Positions 1 through 7,901 of a stretch of DNA of 64,000 nt are shown here, in pieces (position 1 is the first letter of the stretch; every line of letters begins with the position of its first letter). This DNA is from JBDXHU01 sp039989475. Lineage in GTDB: Bacteria; Pseudomonadota; Gammaproteobacteria; Pseudomonadales; Halieaceae. The translations under genes were made by a program, and so were the position numbers. The notes under the pieces are model-generated. The model was given only the letters and a program-made list of their open reading frames with translations, was not told the origin of the DNA and ran no database searches. The DNA lies in NCBI GenBank assembly GCA_039989475.1, contig JBDXHU010000010.1:544142-608141 (forward strand). The letters are read 5' to 3'.

Positions 1-82
1 CGCAGCGGTCGGTGACCGAGAGGCGAACATAATCCACAGTGCGACCGAAACGATCGACCAGGCGAGGGGCAGGTGAGTTCAT
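1..82 (-). CDS. moaA: GTP 3',8-cyclase MoaA, N-terminal fragment
   Basis: Only the first 27 codons are inside the window; the gene runs leftward off the edge. The translation begins MNSPAPRLVDRFGR and continues TVDYVRLSVTDRC. This is the conserved MoaA N-terminus, whose final Cys starts the radical-SAM CxxxCxxC cluster-binding motif. MoaA rearranges GTP in the first step of molybdenum cofactor synthesis in the cytoplasm. The ATG at 82 is the start because it gives the family N-terminus directly. The gene is divergent from the next one, with about 70 bp between them. Confidence 0.85.
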   Translation of the reverse strand, partial: MNSPAPRLVDRFGRTVDYVRLSVTDRC

Positions 83-155
83 GGCGCATGATTTTACTGT
101 GAATCCACCGGCGTCACTAGTTACACTGGCATATAAATAGCATTGGGGATTGGCC

Positions 156-830
156 ATGGCAGGACGATTGCAGGGTAAACGTATTCTAATCACCCAGGCT
201 GCTGAGTTTATGGGGCCGGCGTTCAGCGCCGCGTTTCGCGAGCACGGGGCCGAGGTGATTGAAGATCAGTCTGACCTGACCCGGGTCGCCGCTGCAGAAG
301 AGGTGGTCGCGGCCGCCGGGGACATTGATGTATTGGTCGCCAACCTGGCAGCGCCTGCTAATTCTGCCTGGGTTAGCAAGGTATCCGATGAAGACTGGCA
401 CAGCCTGTTTGATGTCATGGTGCATCCCTTGCACCGATTGGTGCGTGCCGCCCTGCCGGCCATGATGGAGCGACAGCGGGGCAAGATCCTGGTGGTGGGC
501 AGTGCCACTGGCATCAAGTCGGCGCCGGGGGCGGCGCCCTACAGTGCCGCGCGCAGCGCCCAGGTGGGTTACGTGCGCAGCGTGGGCGCGGAGGTGGCGC
601 GCTATAACGTGCAAGTGAACCTGATCGCCCAGAATTTTGTCGAGAATCCAGCCTACTACTCTGAAGAATATCAGCAGAGCGACACCTTTAAGAAGATGAT
701 GGCCTCGGTGCCTGCCGGTCGTCTGGCAACAGCGGAGGAGGACGCATTATTGGCAGTTTTCCTGGCCTCTGAGGAGTCCAATTTCTTTGTCGGGCAGGCG
801 ATTCCTTTCAGCGGTGGCTGGAAGGAGTGA
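156..830 (+). CDS. halohydrin dehalogenase-like SDR protein
   Basis: 224-residue SDR-fold protein. The NAD(P)-binding TGxxxGxG motif is absent; its place is taken by T13-QAAE-F18-M-G20, which fits the T-X4-F/Y-X-G halide-site motif of halohydrin dehalogenases. The catalytic residues are S116, Y129 and R133, spaced exactly S-X12-Y-X3-R, with Arg where oxidoreductase SDRs have Lys. That Ser-Tyr-Arg triad is characteristic of HheA/B/C-type enzymes, which convert vicinal haloalcohols to epoxides and halide without a nucleotide cofactor. The length is near the family norm (HheC is 254 aa). I chose the ATG at 156 because GGGGA at 145-149 lies 6 nt upstream; an in-frame TTG at 150 is the alternative. 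Activity is inferred from motifs only; a cofactor-less SDR of other function remains possible. Confidence 0.7.
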   Translation: MAGRLQGKRILITQAAEFMGPAFSAAFREHGAEVIEDQSDLTRVAAAEEVVAAAGDIDVLVANLAAPANSAWVSKVSDEDWHSLFDVMVHPLHRLVRAALPAMMERQRGKILVVGSATGIKSAPGAAPYSAARSAQVGYVRSVGAEVARYNVQVNLIAQNFVENPAYYSEEYQQSDTFKKMMASVPAGRLATAEEDALLAVFLASEESNFFVGQAIPFSGGWKE

Positions 831-902
831 ACAAAGCCCTTCGTTCCGGTTCGGTTCCTGCACCGGTGCTGGCCTGATCAAGCTATCCATGGAGCAAATG
901 TA

Positions 903-2285
903 TTGAGCGTCATAGTCCTGCGTAACACCATGCTCGCGGCTGGCCCTGCGCTAGCTGGGCTGACGGCCTATCTACTGTCGCAAGCCGGGCTGGGACCCGA
1001 TATCGCAGTAACTGGACTGGTGGCTGTCTGGTGTGTGCTGTGGTGGGTATTTGAGCCGGTACCCATTCCAGTGACGTCTTTGCTACCGCTGGCCTTGCTG
1101 CCCCTGTTCGGTGTGTTGACGCCTGCCCAGGTGGGCCAGGCCTACGGCAGCCCGCTCATTCTCTTGCTCCTGGGCGGCTTTATTCTGTCCCGGGCCATGG
1201 AGCACAGCGGCGCCCACCGCCGTGTCGCGCTCTATATGATGAGCTTGTTTGGTGCCCACAGTGACCGCCGCCTGGTGTTTGGCTTTATGGCGGCCGCGGC
1301 CACCCTGAGTATGTGGATATCCAACACCGCGACTGCCCTGATGCTACTACCGGTGGCGATGGCCATCCTTGAAAAAGCCAGGGGCGATACCCTGGCGGTG
1401 CCCTTGCTGCTGGGTATGGCCTACGCGGCCAGCGTCGGAGGTATCGGTACGCCCATCGGTACCCCGCCCAACCTGATTTTCATGCAGGTGTTTGAAGAAG
1501 TGACCGGCGAGTCGGTCAGTTTCACCCAGTGGATGAGTGTCGGTTTGCCTGTGGTGATTGTGCTGGTGCCCATAATCGGGCTATGGCTGACACGTCACCT
1601 GCATGGTTCCAGTGACGTCGAGTTGCCGGACCCTGGACACTGGCGGACCGAGGAGCGCCGGGTCATGATCGTACTGACACTGACCGCGCTGGCCTGGATT
1701 ACCCGCACCGAGCCCTTTGGTGGTTGGCGCGAGTGGCTGGGCCTGTATTCGGCTAACGATGCCTCGGTGGCGCTGCTGGCCGTGGTGCTGATGTTCGTGA
1801 CTCCCAATGGCAAGGGTGAAAAGTTGCTGACCTGGGAGCGCGCCGTGACAATTCCCTGGGGAGTTTTAATCCTGTTTTCCGGCGGTATTTGCCTGGCCAA
1901 GGGTTTTGTCAGCTCCGGCCTCAGTCAGTTGCTGGGTGATTGGCTGGCTTCGCTAAATTATTTGCCACTGTGGGGGCTGATAGCCATGATCTGCCTGGTG
2001 GTGACCTTCCTCACCGAGACCACCAGTAATACCGCCAGCACCACCCTGTTAATGCCAATCCTGGCGGCCGCGGCACTGTCCGCCGGCATTGAGCCTGAAG
2101 TCCTGATGATACCGGCGGCGATGACCGCGAGTTGTGCCTTTATGTTACCTGTGGCAACGGCGCCGAATACGGTGGTCTATGGCAGTGGCCGTATTGCCGT
2201 GCAGCGCATGGTGCGCGAGGGATTCGTGTTGAACCTGGTGGGCGTCACCGTGGTGACTGCGGTTTGTTACTGGCGTTTGGTTTGA
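903..2285 (+). CDS. DASS-family sodium/dicarboxylate symporter
   Basis: 460-residue inner-membrane protein with about a dozen hydrophobic segments. It carries the two SNT motifs that bind sodium and carboxylate in the divalent anion:Na+ symporter (SLC13) family, at residues 140-142 and 375-377 (TETTSNTAST). The segment GGIGTPIGTPPN near 179-190 is also typical of the family. It probably imports C4-dicarboxylates or a related anion; the exact substrate cannot be read from sequence. The TTG start at 903 is preceded by GGAG at 891-894; the next in-frame ATG is at 930. It ends inside the 3' end of the convergent MFS gene, overlapping by 19 bp. Confidence 0.85.
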   Translation: MSVIVLRNTMLAAGPALAGLTAYLLSQAGLGPDIAVTGLVAVWCVLWWVFEPVPIPVTSLLPLALLPLFGVLTPAQVGQAYGSPLILLLLGGFILSRAMEHSGAHRRVALYMMSLFGAHSDRRLVFGFMAAAATLSMWISNTATALMLLPVAMAILEKARGDTLAVPLLLGMAYAASVGGIGTPIGTPPNLIFMQVFEEVTGESVSFTQWMSVGLPVVIVLVPIIGLWLTRHLHGSSDVELPDPGHWRTEERRVMIVLTLTALAWITRTEPFGGWREWLGLYSANDASVALLAVVLMFVTPNGKGEKLLTWERAVTIPWGVLILFSGGICLAKGFVSSGLSQLLGDWLASLNYLPLWGLIAMICLVVTFLTETTSNTASTTLLMPILAAAALSAGIEPEVLMIPAAMTASCAFMLPVATAPNTVVYGSGRIAVQRMVREGFVLNLVGVTVVTAVCYWRLV

Positions 2286-3592
2286 GGCAGTTCGGCGGCC
2301 GCAGCAGCGATGCCGCGCTGCTCATCCACCGAGCGCAGTAGCAGCAGGCCCGCAACCAGGAAGGCCAGTGTCGACAGCATGGCGGCGCGGTGGTCACCAT
2401 TGGTTGCGTAGTTGATCAAACCATAGCTCATCGGGCCCAGCAGAGCGGCGACCCTGTTGGCCAGGCTCCACAGCCCAAAGAACTCGCCGGTACGGGCAGT
2501 CGGAGCGAACTGCCCGACCAGGGCGCGGCCGATGGACTGGCTGGCGCCCATGGCCAGGCCAATCAGGTTGCCAGCAATCCAGAAGCTGATCTCGGCTTCA
2601 GCGACCAGTGACAAAACCACCGCCACAATCCACAAACAGAGACTGATGCTGAGTGCTCGCACCGAGCCAATGCGGTCCTGGAAGAAGCCAAACAGGAAGG
2701 CGCCAATAGCGGAGGTGATGTTGACGACCAGGATCAACATTAATAATTGCTGGGTATCAAAGCCCATAACCTCGCTGGCATAAACCGCGGCCAGTACGAT
2801 GACTGTACTGACGCCGGCCTGGTAAATGGTGATGCTGATCAGTAGCCGACGCAGGTCCTTGAACTGGCCCACTTCGCCCATGGACTGGGACAGCTTGGCC
2901 AGCACCGCCCGCGCCACCACAGAGAAATCACCCCGGGTCAGCAAGGGCGTGGAACGCTCCTGCAGGAACAGGAAGGTGGGGATTGCGGCCAGGGTGAACA
3001 TGGCGGCGGTAATCAGCAGTGTGGGTGCTATCACCTGCTGAGTCGGCAGGCCTTTAGCCTGGGCCCATTGCACATAGGCCAGGCACAGGCCGAGGGTGAT
3101 GATGCCGCCGACGTAACCCAGGCTCCAGCCATAACCGGAGATACGGCCCATATGTTCCGAGTCGGCGATCTCGGGCAGAAACGCTGCCACCAGGTATTCA
3201 CCGCTGGCGAACATGACATTGCCAAACAGTACGATAAACATGGCTAACAGGTAGTCGCCGGGTCCAATTAGCGAGAGCAGGGCTGTACCAATGACGCAGC
3301 CGACTGTGGTGATTAGCAGGAAGCGCTTTTTGCTGGCGCGCTGGTCGGCCAGGGCGCCGATAATCGGCGCGCTGAAAATGACGATAATATTGGCCACAGC
3401 AATGGTGGAGGTCCACAGCAGGGTGGCAGTGCCCGGTTCCAGGCCGCCGCTGCCGCCAGCGACTACGCCGACAAAGTAGGCATTGAAAATGGCGGTAAGG
3501 ACGACGGTGGTATAGCCGGAGTTGGCAAAGTCATACATGGCCCAGCCAAACAGTTCTCGCCGTTTGACCGGGGCCGCCCCGGTAACCGTCAT
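2267..3592 (-). CDS. MFS transporter, UMF1/Atg22-like
   Basis: 441-residue protein with about 12 transmembrane helices. The N-terminus reads KRRELFGWAMYDFANSGY, the hallmark of the UMF1 (Vacuole effluxer Atg22-like) branch of the major facilitator superfamily. A loop motif GALADQRASKKRFL follows helix 2-3, as in MFS proteins. In this branch bacterial substrates are largely unassigned. A stop codon lies four codons before the ATG, so the start is well bounded. The 3' end overlaps the DASS gene tail to tail. The peroxiredoxin gene lies 76 bp upstream on the same strand, so co-transcription is possible. Confidence 0.85.
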   Translation of the reverse strand: MTVTGAAPVKRRELFGWAMYDFANSGYTTVVLTAIFNAYFVGVVAGGSGGLEPGTATLLWTSTIAVANIIVIFSAPIIGALADQRASKKRFLLITTVGCVIGTALLSLIGPGDYLLAMFIVLFGNVMFASGEYLVAAFLPEIADSEHMGRISGYGWSLGYVGGIITLGLCLAYVQWAQAKGLPTQQVIAPTLLITAAMFTLAAIPTFLFLQERSTPLLTRGDFSVVARAVLAKLSQSMGEVGQFKDLRRLLISITIYQAGVSTVIVLAAVYASEVMGFDTQQLLMLILVVNITSAIGAFLFGFFQDRIGSVRALSISLCLWIVAVVLSLVAEAEISFWIAGNLIGLAMGASQSIGRALVGQFAPTARTGEFFGLWSLANRVAALLGPMSYGLINYATNGDHRAAMLSTLAFLVAGLLLLRSVDEQRGIAAAAAELPQTKRQ

Positions 3593-3668
3593 GTCAGGGG
3601 CTCAAAATACTTATCGGGCGCGGAGTTCTCCAGCACCCGAGCGTATGCATTGATGAACTGCTCCGGTA

Positions 3669-4148
3669 CTAGAGCAGCTCCATCATGGCTTCGGCTGAAC
3701 TCACCTCGATGCCGGCACCGGGTTCTACGTTCAAGTGGGTAACGCTGCCGTCTTCGACAATCATGGCGAAGCGCTGGCTGCGAGTGCCGAGGCCAAATCC
3801 GGAACCATCCAGTTCCAGGCCCAGGGCGGCGGTCAGTTCACCATTGCCGTCTGCCAGCATGAGGATCTCGGAAGCGTTCTGGGCTTCGCCCCAGGCGCCC
3901 ATGACGAAGGCGTCGTTGACCGACATGCAGACGATGCTGTCGACTCCGCTGGCCTTGATCTTGTCGGCATTGACGACGAAGCCCGGCAGGTGAGTCATGG
4001 AGCAGCCCGGCGTAAACGCCCCCGGCACCGCAAACAGCACCACTTTCTTGCCGCCGAAAATGGCGTCGGTGGCGATGTCTTCAGGACCCTGGGCCCCCAT
4101 GGTCTTGAGGGTAAGGCTGGGTACTTTGTCGCCTACTTGTATCGTCAT
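3669..4148 (-). CDS. peroxiredoxin, Prx5-type
   Basis: 159-residue peroxiredoxin of the Prx5 (AhpE/PMP20-like) type. The peroxidatic motif PGAFTPGCSMTHLPGF contains catalytic Cys49, with Thr46 and the usual Pro/Phe context. There is no fused glutaredoxin, so it probably uses glutathione or an external reductant to reduce H2O2 and alkyl hydroperoxides in the cytoplasm. The reading frame is open far upstream, but the ATG at 4148 is preceded by GGAG at a 7-nt spacing and gives the standard family N-terminus, so the extension was discarded. The gene is divergent from the methyltransferase gene. Confidence 0.9.
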   Translation of the reverse strand: MTIQVGDKVPSLTLKTMGAQGPEDIATDAIFGGKKVVLFAVPGAFTPGCSMTHLPGFVVNADKIKASGVDSIVCMSVNDAFVMGAWGEAQNASEILMLADGNGELTAALGLELDGSGFGLGTRSQRFAMIVEDGSVTHLNVEPGAGIEVSSAEAMMELL

Positions 4149-4249
4149 GTTAATCTCCGTTGTGATGCTGTTGCTGAAAGACAGTGAATGCCCAATGCAC
4201 TCACCGCCATTGATTATAGACCTGAAGTTATACGAGTGAAGAGCTGTTG

Positions 4250-4885
4250 ATGGATTGCCCCCTGTGCAACGCAACTGAAACGGCACTCTTTCATCGGGAC
4301 CAGCGTCGAGATTACCTGCGCTGCGCGGCCTGTCAGCTGGTGTTTGTGCCACCGGCCTACCAGCTGAAGGCGACGGCGGAGCGGGCCGAGTACGAATTAC
4401 ATGAAAATGATCCCGCTGACAGCGGCTATCGGCACTTCCTGTCGCGGCTGGCTGAGCCATTGCTGCAACGCTTGCCGGCCGGCGCCAGTGGCCTGGATTT
4501 CGGCTGTGGTCCCGGCCCGGCCCTGGCGCAGATGCTGCGCGAGGCCGGCTGTACGATAGCTCTGTACGATCCATTCTTTGCCGCCGATACGGCCGTACTT
4601 GAGTCTCGCTACGACTTTATAACCGCCACCGAGGTGGTCGAGCACCTCCACCATCCCGGTGTCGAATTGAGCCGCCTGTGGAGTCTGCTGGAGCCCGGTG
4701 GCTATCTCGGCCTGATGACCAAGCTGGTGATTGATGCCCAGGCCTTTGCCAATTGGCACTACAAGAACGATCCGACCCATGTCTGTTTTTTCTCTGTGGC
4801 CACCTGGCAGTGGTGGGCCCGGCATTTCCACGCGGAGCTGGAGCTTATCGGCAGTGACGTTATTTTGCTGCGGCGGGAACGATAA
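4250..4885 (+). CDS. class I SAM-dependent methyltransferase with zinc-ribbon N-terminus
   Basis: 211 residues. The N-terminal module has two CxxC pairs (MDCPLCN and RCAACQ) suited to binding zinc. The SAM-binding motif LDFGCGPGPALAQM follows near residues 80-93, then an acidic motif II, TATEVVEHLHHPG, as in UbiE/Methyltransf_11 proteins. The substrate is unknown; zinc-ribbon methyltransferases of this shape often act on RNA, protein or small metabolites, so no function is assigned. Adjacent TTG (4247) and ATG (4250) codons are both possible starts; ATG is preferred, with GAAGAG just upstream. The end overlaps the convergent TetR gene by 26 bp. Confidence 0.75.
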   Translation: MDCPLCNATETALFHRDQRRDYLRCAACQLVFVPPAYQLKATAERAEYELHENDPADSGYRHFLSRLAEPLLQRLPAGASGLDFGCGPGPALAQMLREAGCTIALYDPFFAADTAVLESRYDFITATEVVEHLHHPGVELSRLWSLLEPGGYLGLMTKLVIDAQAFANWHYKNDPTHVCFFSVATWQWWARHFHAELELIGSDVILLRRER

Positions 4886-5507
4886 TCTGGTGGTAGATAT
4901 CGCGCACCTGTTGATAGAACTCGCGTTGGTGCTCGCCCAGGTAGGGGGCAATCATGGTCATTAACTGGTAGACCCCCTTGTGGATGATCAGCGCTGGTGG
5001 GCGGTCATCGTGTAGCAGGTGGTCGTAGTTGAGCCAGTAATTGAGTAGCAGCACCACGTTGTCGCCCAGGGCCTCGGCCTCGTCCTCCGGCACATGGACC
5101 ACGGCGGCAGCAGACATCGCCTCCCACACGGCGGAGGTCGCCGCGTGCTTGAGATTGATGATGCGACGGAACCGGCGCTTTAATTCGGGGTAGCGGTCGA
5201 GCAGGTCGCTGAGGTTGCGATAGAGGAAGCGATAGTTGTACATCTCCTCAAACAGCACGTAGAAATAAAACCAGTTGTCTTCTACCGACAGGGGTTTGCT
5301 GAGGGGTGCGTTGAGTATCTCGCTGATGCCCTGCTCGTACTGGCCGAACAGCTCGGCGATGATGACGTCCTTGCCCTTGAAGTGGTAGTACAGGTTGCCA
5401 GGGCTGATATCCAGCTCATTGGCGATATCAACTGTGGTGGTATTGGGTTCACCTTCCTGGTTGAAGAGCAATAAGCTGGTGTGAAGTATCCGGTCCCTGG
5501 TCTTCAT
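4860..5507 (-). CDS. phaD: PhaD-like TetR-family regulator of PHA granule genes
   Basis: 215-residue TetR protein. Its first 45 residues (MKTRDRILHTSLLLFNQEGE then DISPGNLYYHFKGKDVII) match the DNA-binding domain of Pseudomonas PhaD almost motif for motif. The remainder is an all-helical ligand-binding domain rich in aromatics (WFYFYVLFEEMYNYRFLYRNL). PhaD activates phasin genes in medium-chain PHA producers, sensing a metabolite. It sits directly downstream of a phasin gene (26-bp gap), as in the pha cluster, although no PHA synthase or depolymerase gene is inside this window. The symbol is by homology and context; the regulatory target here is inferred. Confidence 0.75.
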   Translation of the reverse strand: MKTRDRILHTSLLLFNQEGEPNTTTVDIANELDISPGNLYYHFKGKDVIIAELFGQYEQGISEILNAPLSKPLSVEDNWFYFYVLFEEMYNYRFLYRNLSDLLDRYPELKRRFRRIINLKHAATSAVWEAMSAAAVVHVPEDEAEALGDNVVLLLNYWLNYDHLLHDDRPPALIIHKGVYQLMTMIAPYLGEHQREFYQQVRDIYHQIIVPAAAK

Positions 5508-5533
5508 AGGCTAGGGGTGAGCGCGGTCGCTGG

Positions 5534-5995
5534 CTAGCGCCGGCTGGCCGGTTTTGCCCTGGCTTTGGCTTTAGCTTTGGTCTTCGTCTTGGCTTTGGCT
5601 TTGGCCTTGGCCTTAGTCCTGGCGCCAGAATCCATGGCCCTGGCCAGGGCGTCGACCTTCGCGGTCAGGGCGTCGAGTTTGGCGTTGATGGCTTCCAGTT
5701 CCTGGCCGCGGCTGTGCAGGTTGAAGTTGAAACTCTCACGCACCTTGTTGATGCGCTCCTCCACCGAGCTGGTGCTGGTCTTGCGCATGCTGGAGAGGGA
5801 ATCGCGCACCTCATCTTCCAGTCGTGCGCCCTTCTTGACCAGGTCCTTGAACAGGCGGGGTGGTTCCTTGGCCGCCTTGTCCAGGCGATCCTGCGCTTCA
5901 TCAAAGGCCTTGCCATAGGCTCCCAGGCCGGCCAGCCAGATATTCTTGGCAATTTCGCTGGCCTTGTCGCTCACATTCGATTTTTCATCGCTCAT
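5534..5995 (-). CDS. phasin (PHA granule-associated protein), PhaI-like with C-terminal KA tail
   Basis: 153 residues. The phasin core (about 13-112) begins AKNIWLAGLGAYGKAFDEAQ, the conserved phasin signature, and continues as an amphipathic coiled coil. From about residue 126 the protein ends in a Lys/Ala/Thr tail (repeats of KA and KT, then RAKPASRR) encoded by hexanucleotide-like repeats. Phasins coat polyhydroxyalkanoate granules; a basic tail of this kind can bind DNA and link granules to the nucleoid. The start has GGAG upstream. Two intrinsic terminators lie between it and the upstream phasin gene. Confidence 0.8.
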   Translation of the reverse strand: MSDEKSNVSDKASEIAKNIWLAGLGAYGKAFDEAQDRLDKAAKEPPRLFKDLVKKGARLEDEVRDSLSSMRKTSTSSVEERINKVRESFNFNLHSRGQELEAINAKLDALTAKVDALARAMDSGARTKAKAKAKAKTKTKAKAKARAKPASRR

Positions 5996-6032
5996 GCTGC
6001 GTTACTCCTCCGAGGGGGCCGCTTATCATACT

Positions 6033-6059
6033 AAAAAAAGGGGGCCACATGGTGACCCC
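6033..6059 (-). terminator. rho-independent terminator 2 downstream of the PhaF-like gene
   Basis: Read leftward, an 8-bp stem GGGGTCAC/GTGGCCCC (one T-G wobble) with a CAT loop is followed after one C by seven T residues. It lies 38 bp before the start codon of the second phasin gene. It could also act as an attenuator for that gene. Confidence 0.75.
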
Positions 6060-6085
6060 AAAAAAGCCGCGTGTCGGGCACGCGG
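6060..6085 (-). terminator. rho-independent terminator 1 downstream of the PhaF-like gene
   Basis: Read leftward, a perfect 7-bp stem CCGCGTG/CACGCGG with a 5-nt loop is followed by one C and six T residues. It begins 20 bp after the stop codon of the PhaF-like gene and directly precedes a second hairpin-T-run terminator, making a tandem pair. Confidence 0.8.
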
Positions 6086-6104
6086 GGATAAGAAATTGTC
6101 TTGA

Positions 6105-6668
6105 TCAGTCCTGGGACGCGATGGCGTCGCGCAGACTGTCGAAGCTCTTGCGGGCCCGGTCCAGGCGCGCTTCAAGTTGCTTGCGAATCTGTTCGTGGTC
6201 GACCAGCTTCAGCTCAGGCATTTTTACTTCTGGCAGATCCAGCGTCTTGATTTTCTCTTTGGCGCTGGATTCAACTTTCTCGCCGCGCTTGACCAGTTCC
6301 TTGAACAGGCCTTCCGCTCTGGCGCGGTTTTCCTTCATCCGTGACTGGGCTTCTTCAATCTGGGACTGGGCTTCTTCGAAGGCCTTGCCGTAGGCACCGA
6401 GGCCGGCCAGGAATACATTGCGGGCGTTTTCCTGGGCTTTCACGACCACCTCCGGCTGCGCCGGCTTCTTTGTCGCAGCCTTTTTGGCAGTGGCCTTCCT
6501 GGCTGTGGCCTTCTTGGCTGTGGCCTTTTTGGCTGTGGCACTCTTGGCTGTGGCACTTTTGCTTGTGACTTTGCGCGGACCACTTTTCTTCGCAGTCGTC
6601 TTGCGAGCGGAAGCTTTCTTGGCTTTCGCCCCGTTTCTGGCTTTGGTCCCGGCGGTGGCAGTAGCCAT
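6105..6668 (-). CDS. PhaF-like phasin with N-terminal histone-H1-like domain
   Basis: 187 residues. Residues 1-70 are a histone H1-like Lys/Ala/Thr region containing pentapeptide repeats (ATAKK/SATAK). The phasin core follows, starting AQENARNVFLAGLGAYGKAFEEAQ. The C-terminus is an amphipathic helical segment with a charged end. Pseudomonas PhaF has the phasin domain first and the H1-like tail last, so the order is reversed here. The ATG at 6668 has AGGGGA upstream at about 8 nt; a longer open frame to 6812 lacks a comparable site. It probably binds PHA granules and DNA and assists segregation of granules at division (family knowledge, not shown here). Confidence 0.8.
   Translation of the reverse strand: MATATAGTKARNGAKAKKASARKTTAKKSGPRKVTSKSATAKSATAKKATAKKATARKATAKKAATKKPAQPEVVVKAQENARNVFLAGLGAYGKAFEEAQSQIEEAQSRMKENRARAEGLFKELVKRGEKVESSAKEKIKTLDLPEVKMPELKLVDHEQIRKQLEARLDRARKSFDSLRDAIASQD
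6490..6564 (-). repeat. 15-bp coding tandem repeat in the H1-like region
   Basis: Five consecutive 15-bp units of the form GTGGCCTTCTTGGCT with few substitutions. Being a multiple of three, the array encodes a pentapeptide repeat (Lys/Ala/Thr) in the PhaF-like protein and can change length without frameshift. Confidence 0.8.
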
Positions 6669-6977
6669 GCTGTGAATCCCCTGGTTGCGATCGGTAATAC
6701 CGCAGCCGGACCAGGCAGTAGGTCGGCAGCGGATACCCATAAAGCTACGGGTAATAATTAGAAAGTGCATACTAACCGGGCCACTTTTTGAGAGGCGGCG
6801 ACTGCAGCTCACGGCTGTGTGCCTGTCCTGGAGTTCGCTGTAAATTGGTTTAATAAATCAGACCAAAATAGCGGTGACCGGCGTCCCAGAACCCTCTTGG
6901 CAGGTGTACGCACCTGGTTTCGCCGCTTATAGTGGGCGTAGAAAGAACGTGCAAAGCGTCGCTAGTGGAGCCAGTTT
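6669..6977. promoter_or_regulatory. 309-bp divergent intergenic region with inverted repeats
   Basis: This separates the leftward PhaF-like gene from the rightward hydrolase gene and must hold both promoters. Two symmetric elements stand out: TTGGT-N12-ACCAA at 6845-6866 inside an AT-rich patch, and CAGGTG-TACG-CACCTG at 6901-6916. Either could be an operator, for example for the PhaD-like regulator, but I cannot match them to a published site. No gene is apparent. Confidence 0.35.
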
Positions 6978-7763
6978 ATGAGCGCCAACCCCGCAATTCC
7001 CCGCCCGGCCCTGTGGCAATCCCTGGCTGAGTTTCGCGCCCTGTTCGAGGTGCTGTCGATTGGTCCGGCCAAACCTATCCTGAACCTGGCGCCGTCCGGA
7101 GAAGGGCAGCCTGTGCTGGTATTCCCGGGCTTTTTCGCGGCTGACAGAAGCACGGCTAGACTTCGTAAGTATCTGAATTCAAAAGGTTTTACGGCCTATG
7201 CCTGGGAGGAGGGCCGCAACCCTGGTATTCGCGACGAGTTGTATCAACGGCTTGAGGCGCGGGTGCTGGAACTGGAGGAGGATCATGGCCGGGCGGTTAG
7301 CCTGGTGGGTTGGAGCCTGGGCGGTATCTATGCGCGCCTGATTGCCCATCGTGTCCCCGCCAGCGTGCGTCAGGTAGTAACCCTCGGTTCACCTTTCGCG
7401 ATTAGTGAATACGGCGCAGTCAGCGGTGCGGTGGCGCGTTTGTATGAGCGCATGAATCCCAACCAGTTGGATGACCCCATGCTGGTGCACGAACCTACCT
7501 GGCGCCAGCCACCGCCGGTGCCGTCCACCGCGATCTACAGTGAGGGAGACGGTGTGGCCCACTGGAGCTACTGCATCGACGAGGAAGATGAGTTCACCGA
7601 AAACCTGCATATACCCAGTAGTCACCTGGGCATGACCCACAATCCGCTGATTATGTATGCGCTGGCTGATCGACTGGCCCAGCAGGAAGGCGCCTGGCGT
7701 CCGTTTCGCTGGTTGCCGCATCTGCGCGAGACCCTTGGCCGGACCAGGGTGCCCTTGATCTAG
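6978..7763 (+). CDS. alpha/beta hydrolase, lipase/esterase-like
   Basis: 261 residues, cytoplasmic (no signal peptide). The nucleophile elbow is GWSLGG with Ser113; the oxyanion-side motif VLVFPGFF precedes it at about 47-53. A late SEGDGVAHW segment can supply the acid and SSHLGMTHNP the histidine. The overall pattern resembles lipase-type hydrolases of the PGAP1/lipase class 2 sort. Its position divergent from the phasin gene suggests a link to PHA or lipid turnover, but it has no recognisable PHA depolymerase signature. The ATG at 6978 follows GTGGAG. Confidence 0.7.
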   Translation: MSANPAIPRPALWQSLAEFRALFEVLSIGPAKPILNLAPSGEGQPVLVFPGFFAADRSTARLRKYLNSKGFTAYAWEEGRNPGIRDELYQRLEARVLELEEDHGRAVSLVGWSLGGIYARLIAHRVPASVRQVVTLGSPFAISEYGAVSGAVARLYERMNPNQLDDPMLVHEPTWRQPPPVPSTAIYSEGDGVAHWSYCIDEEDEFTENLHIPSSHLGMTHNPLIMYALADRLAQQEGAWRPFRWLPHLRETLGRTRVPLI

Positions 7764-7901
7764 CGCAACGCTTCGCGCGTAATCGCTATGCGTTAACACT
7801 TCTTGATCCTTGCCCCTGCCGGGGAACCTCAAGGATGGGTTAAACTCAAAGATTGTCTAGCGTGCGGCGCCATGTTCGGCGCAGATAGACGGAGTTTGTC
7901 G

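Noticed and set aside
3593..3668. Open stretch (leftward) ending in an ATGA overlap with the MFS start, reading VPEQFINAYARVLENSAP
   Set aside because: It looks protein-like but has no start codon outside the peroxiredoxin gene; only a GTG 12 codons from the end is in frame. Possibly a remnant of a lost gene.
4149..4574. N-terminal extension of the peroxiredoxin frame
   Set aside because: Pro/Arg-rich translation antisense to the methyltransferase gene; the internal ATG at 4148 has a good ribosome-binding site and the correct family start.
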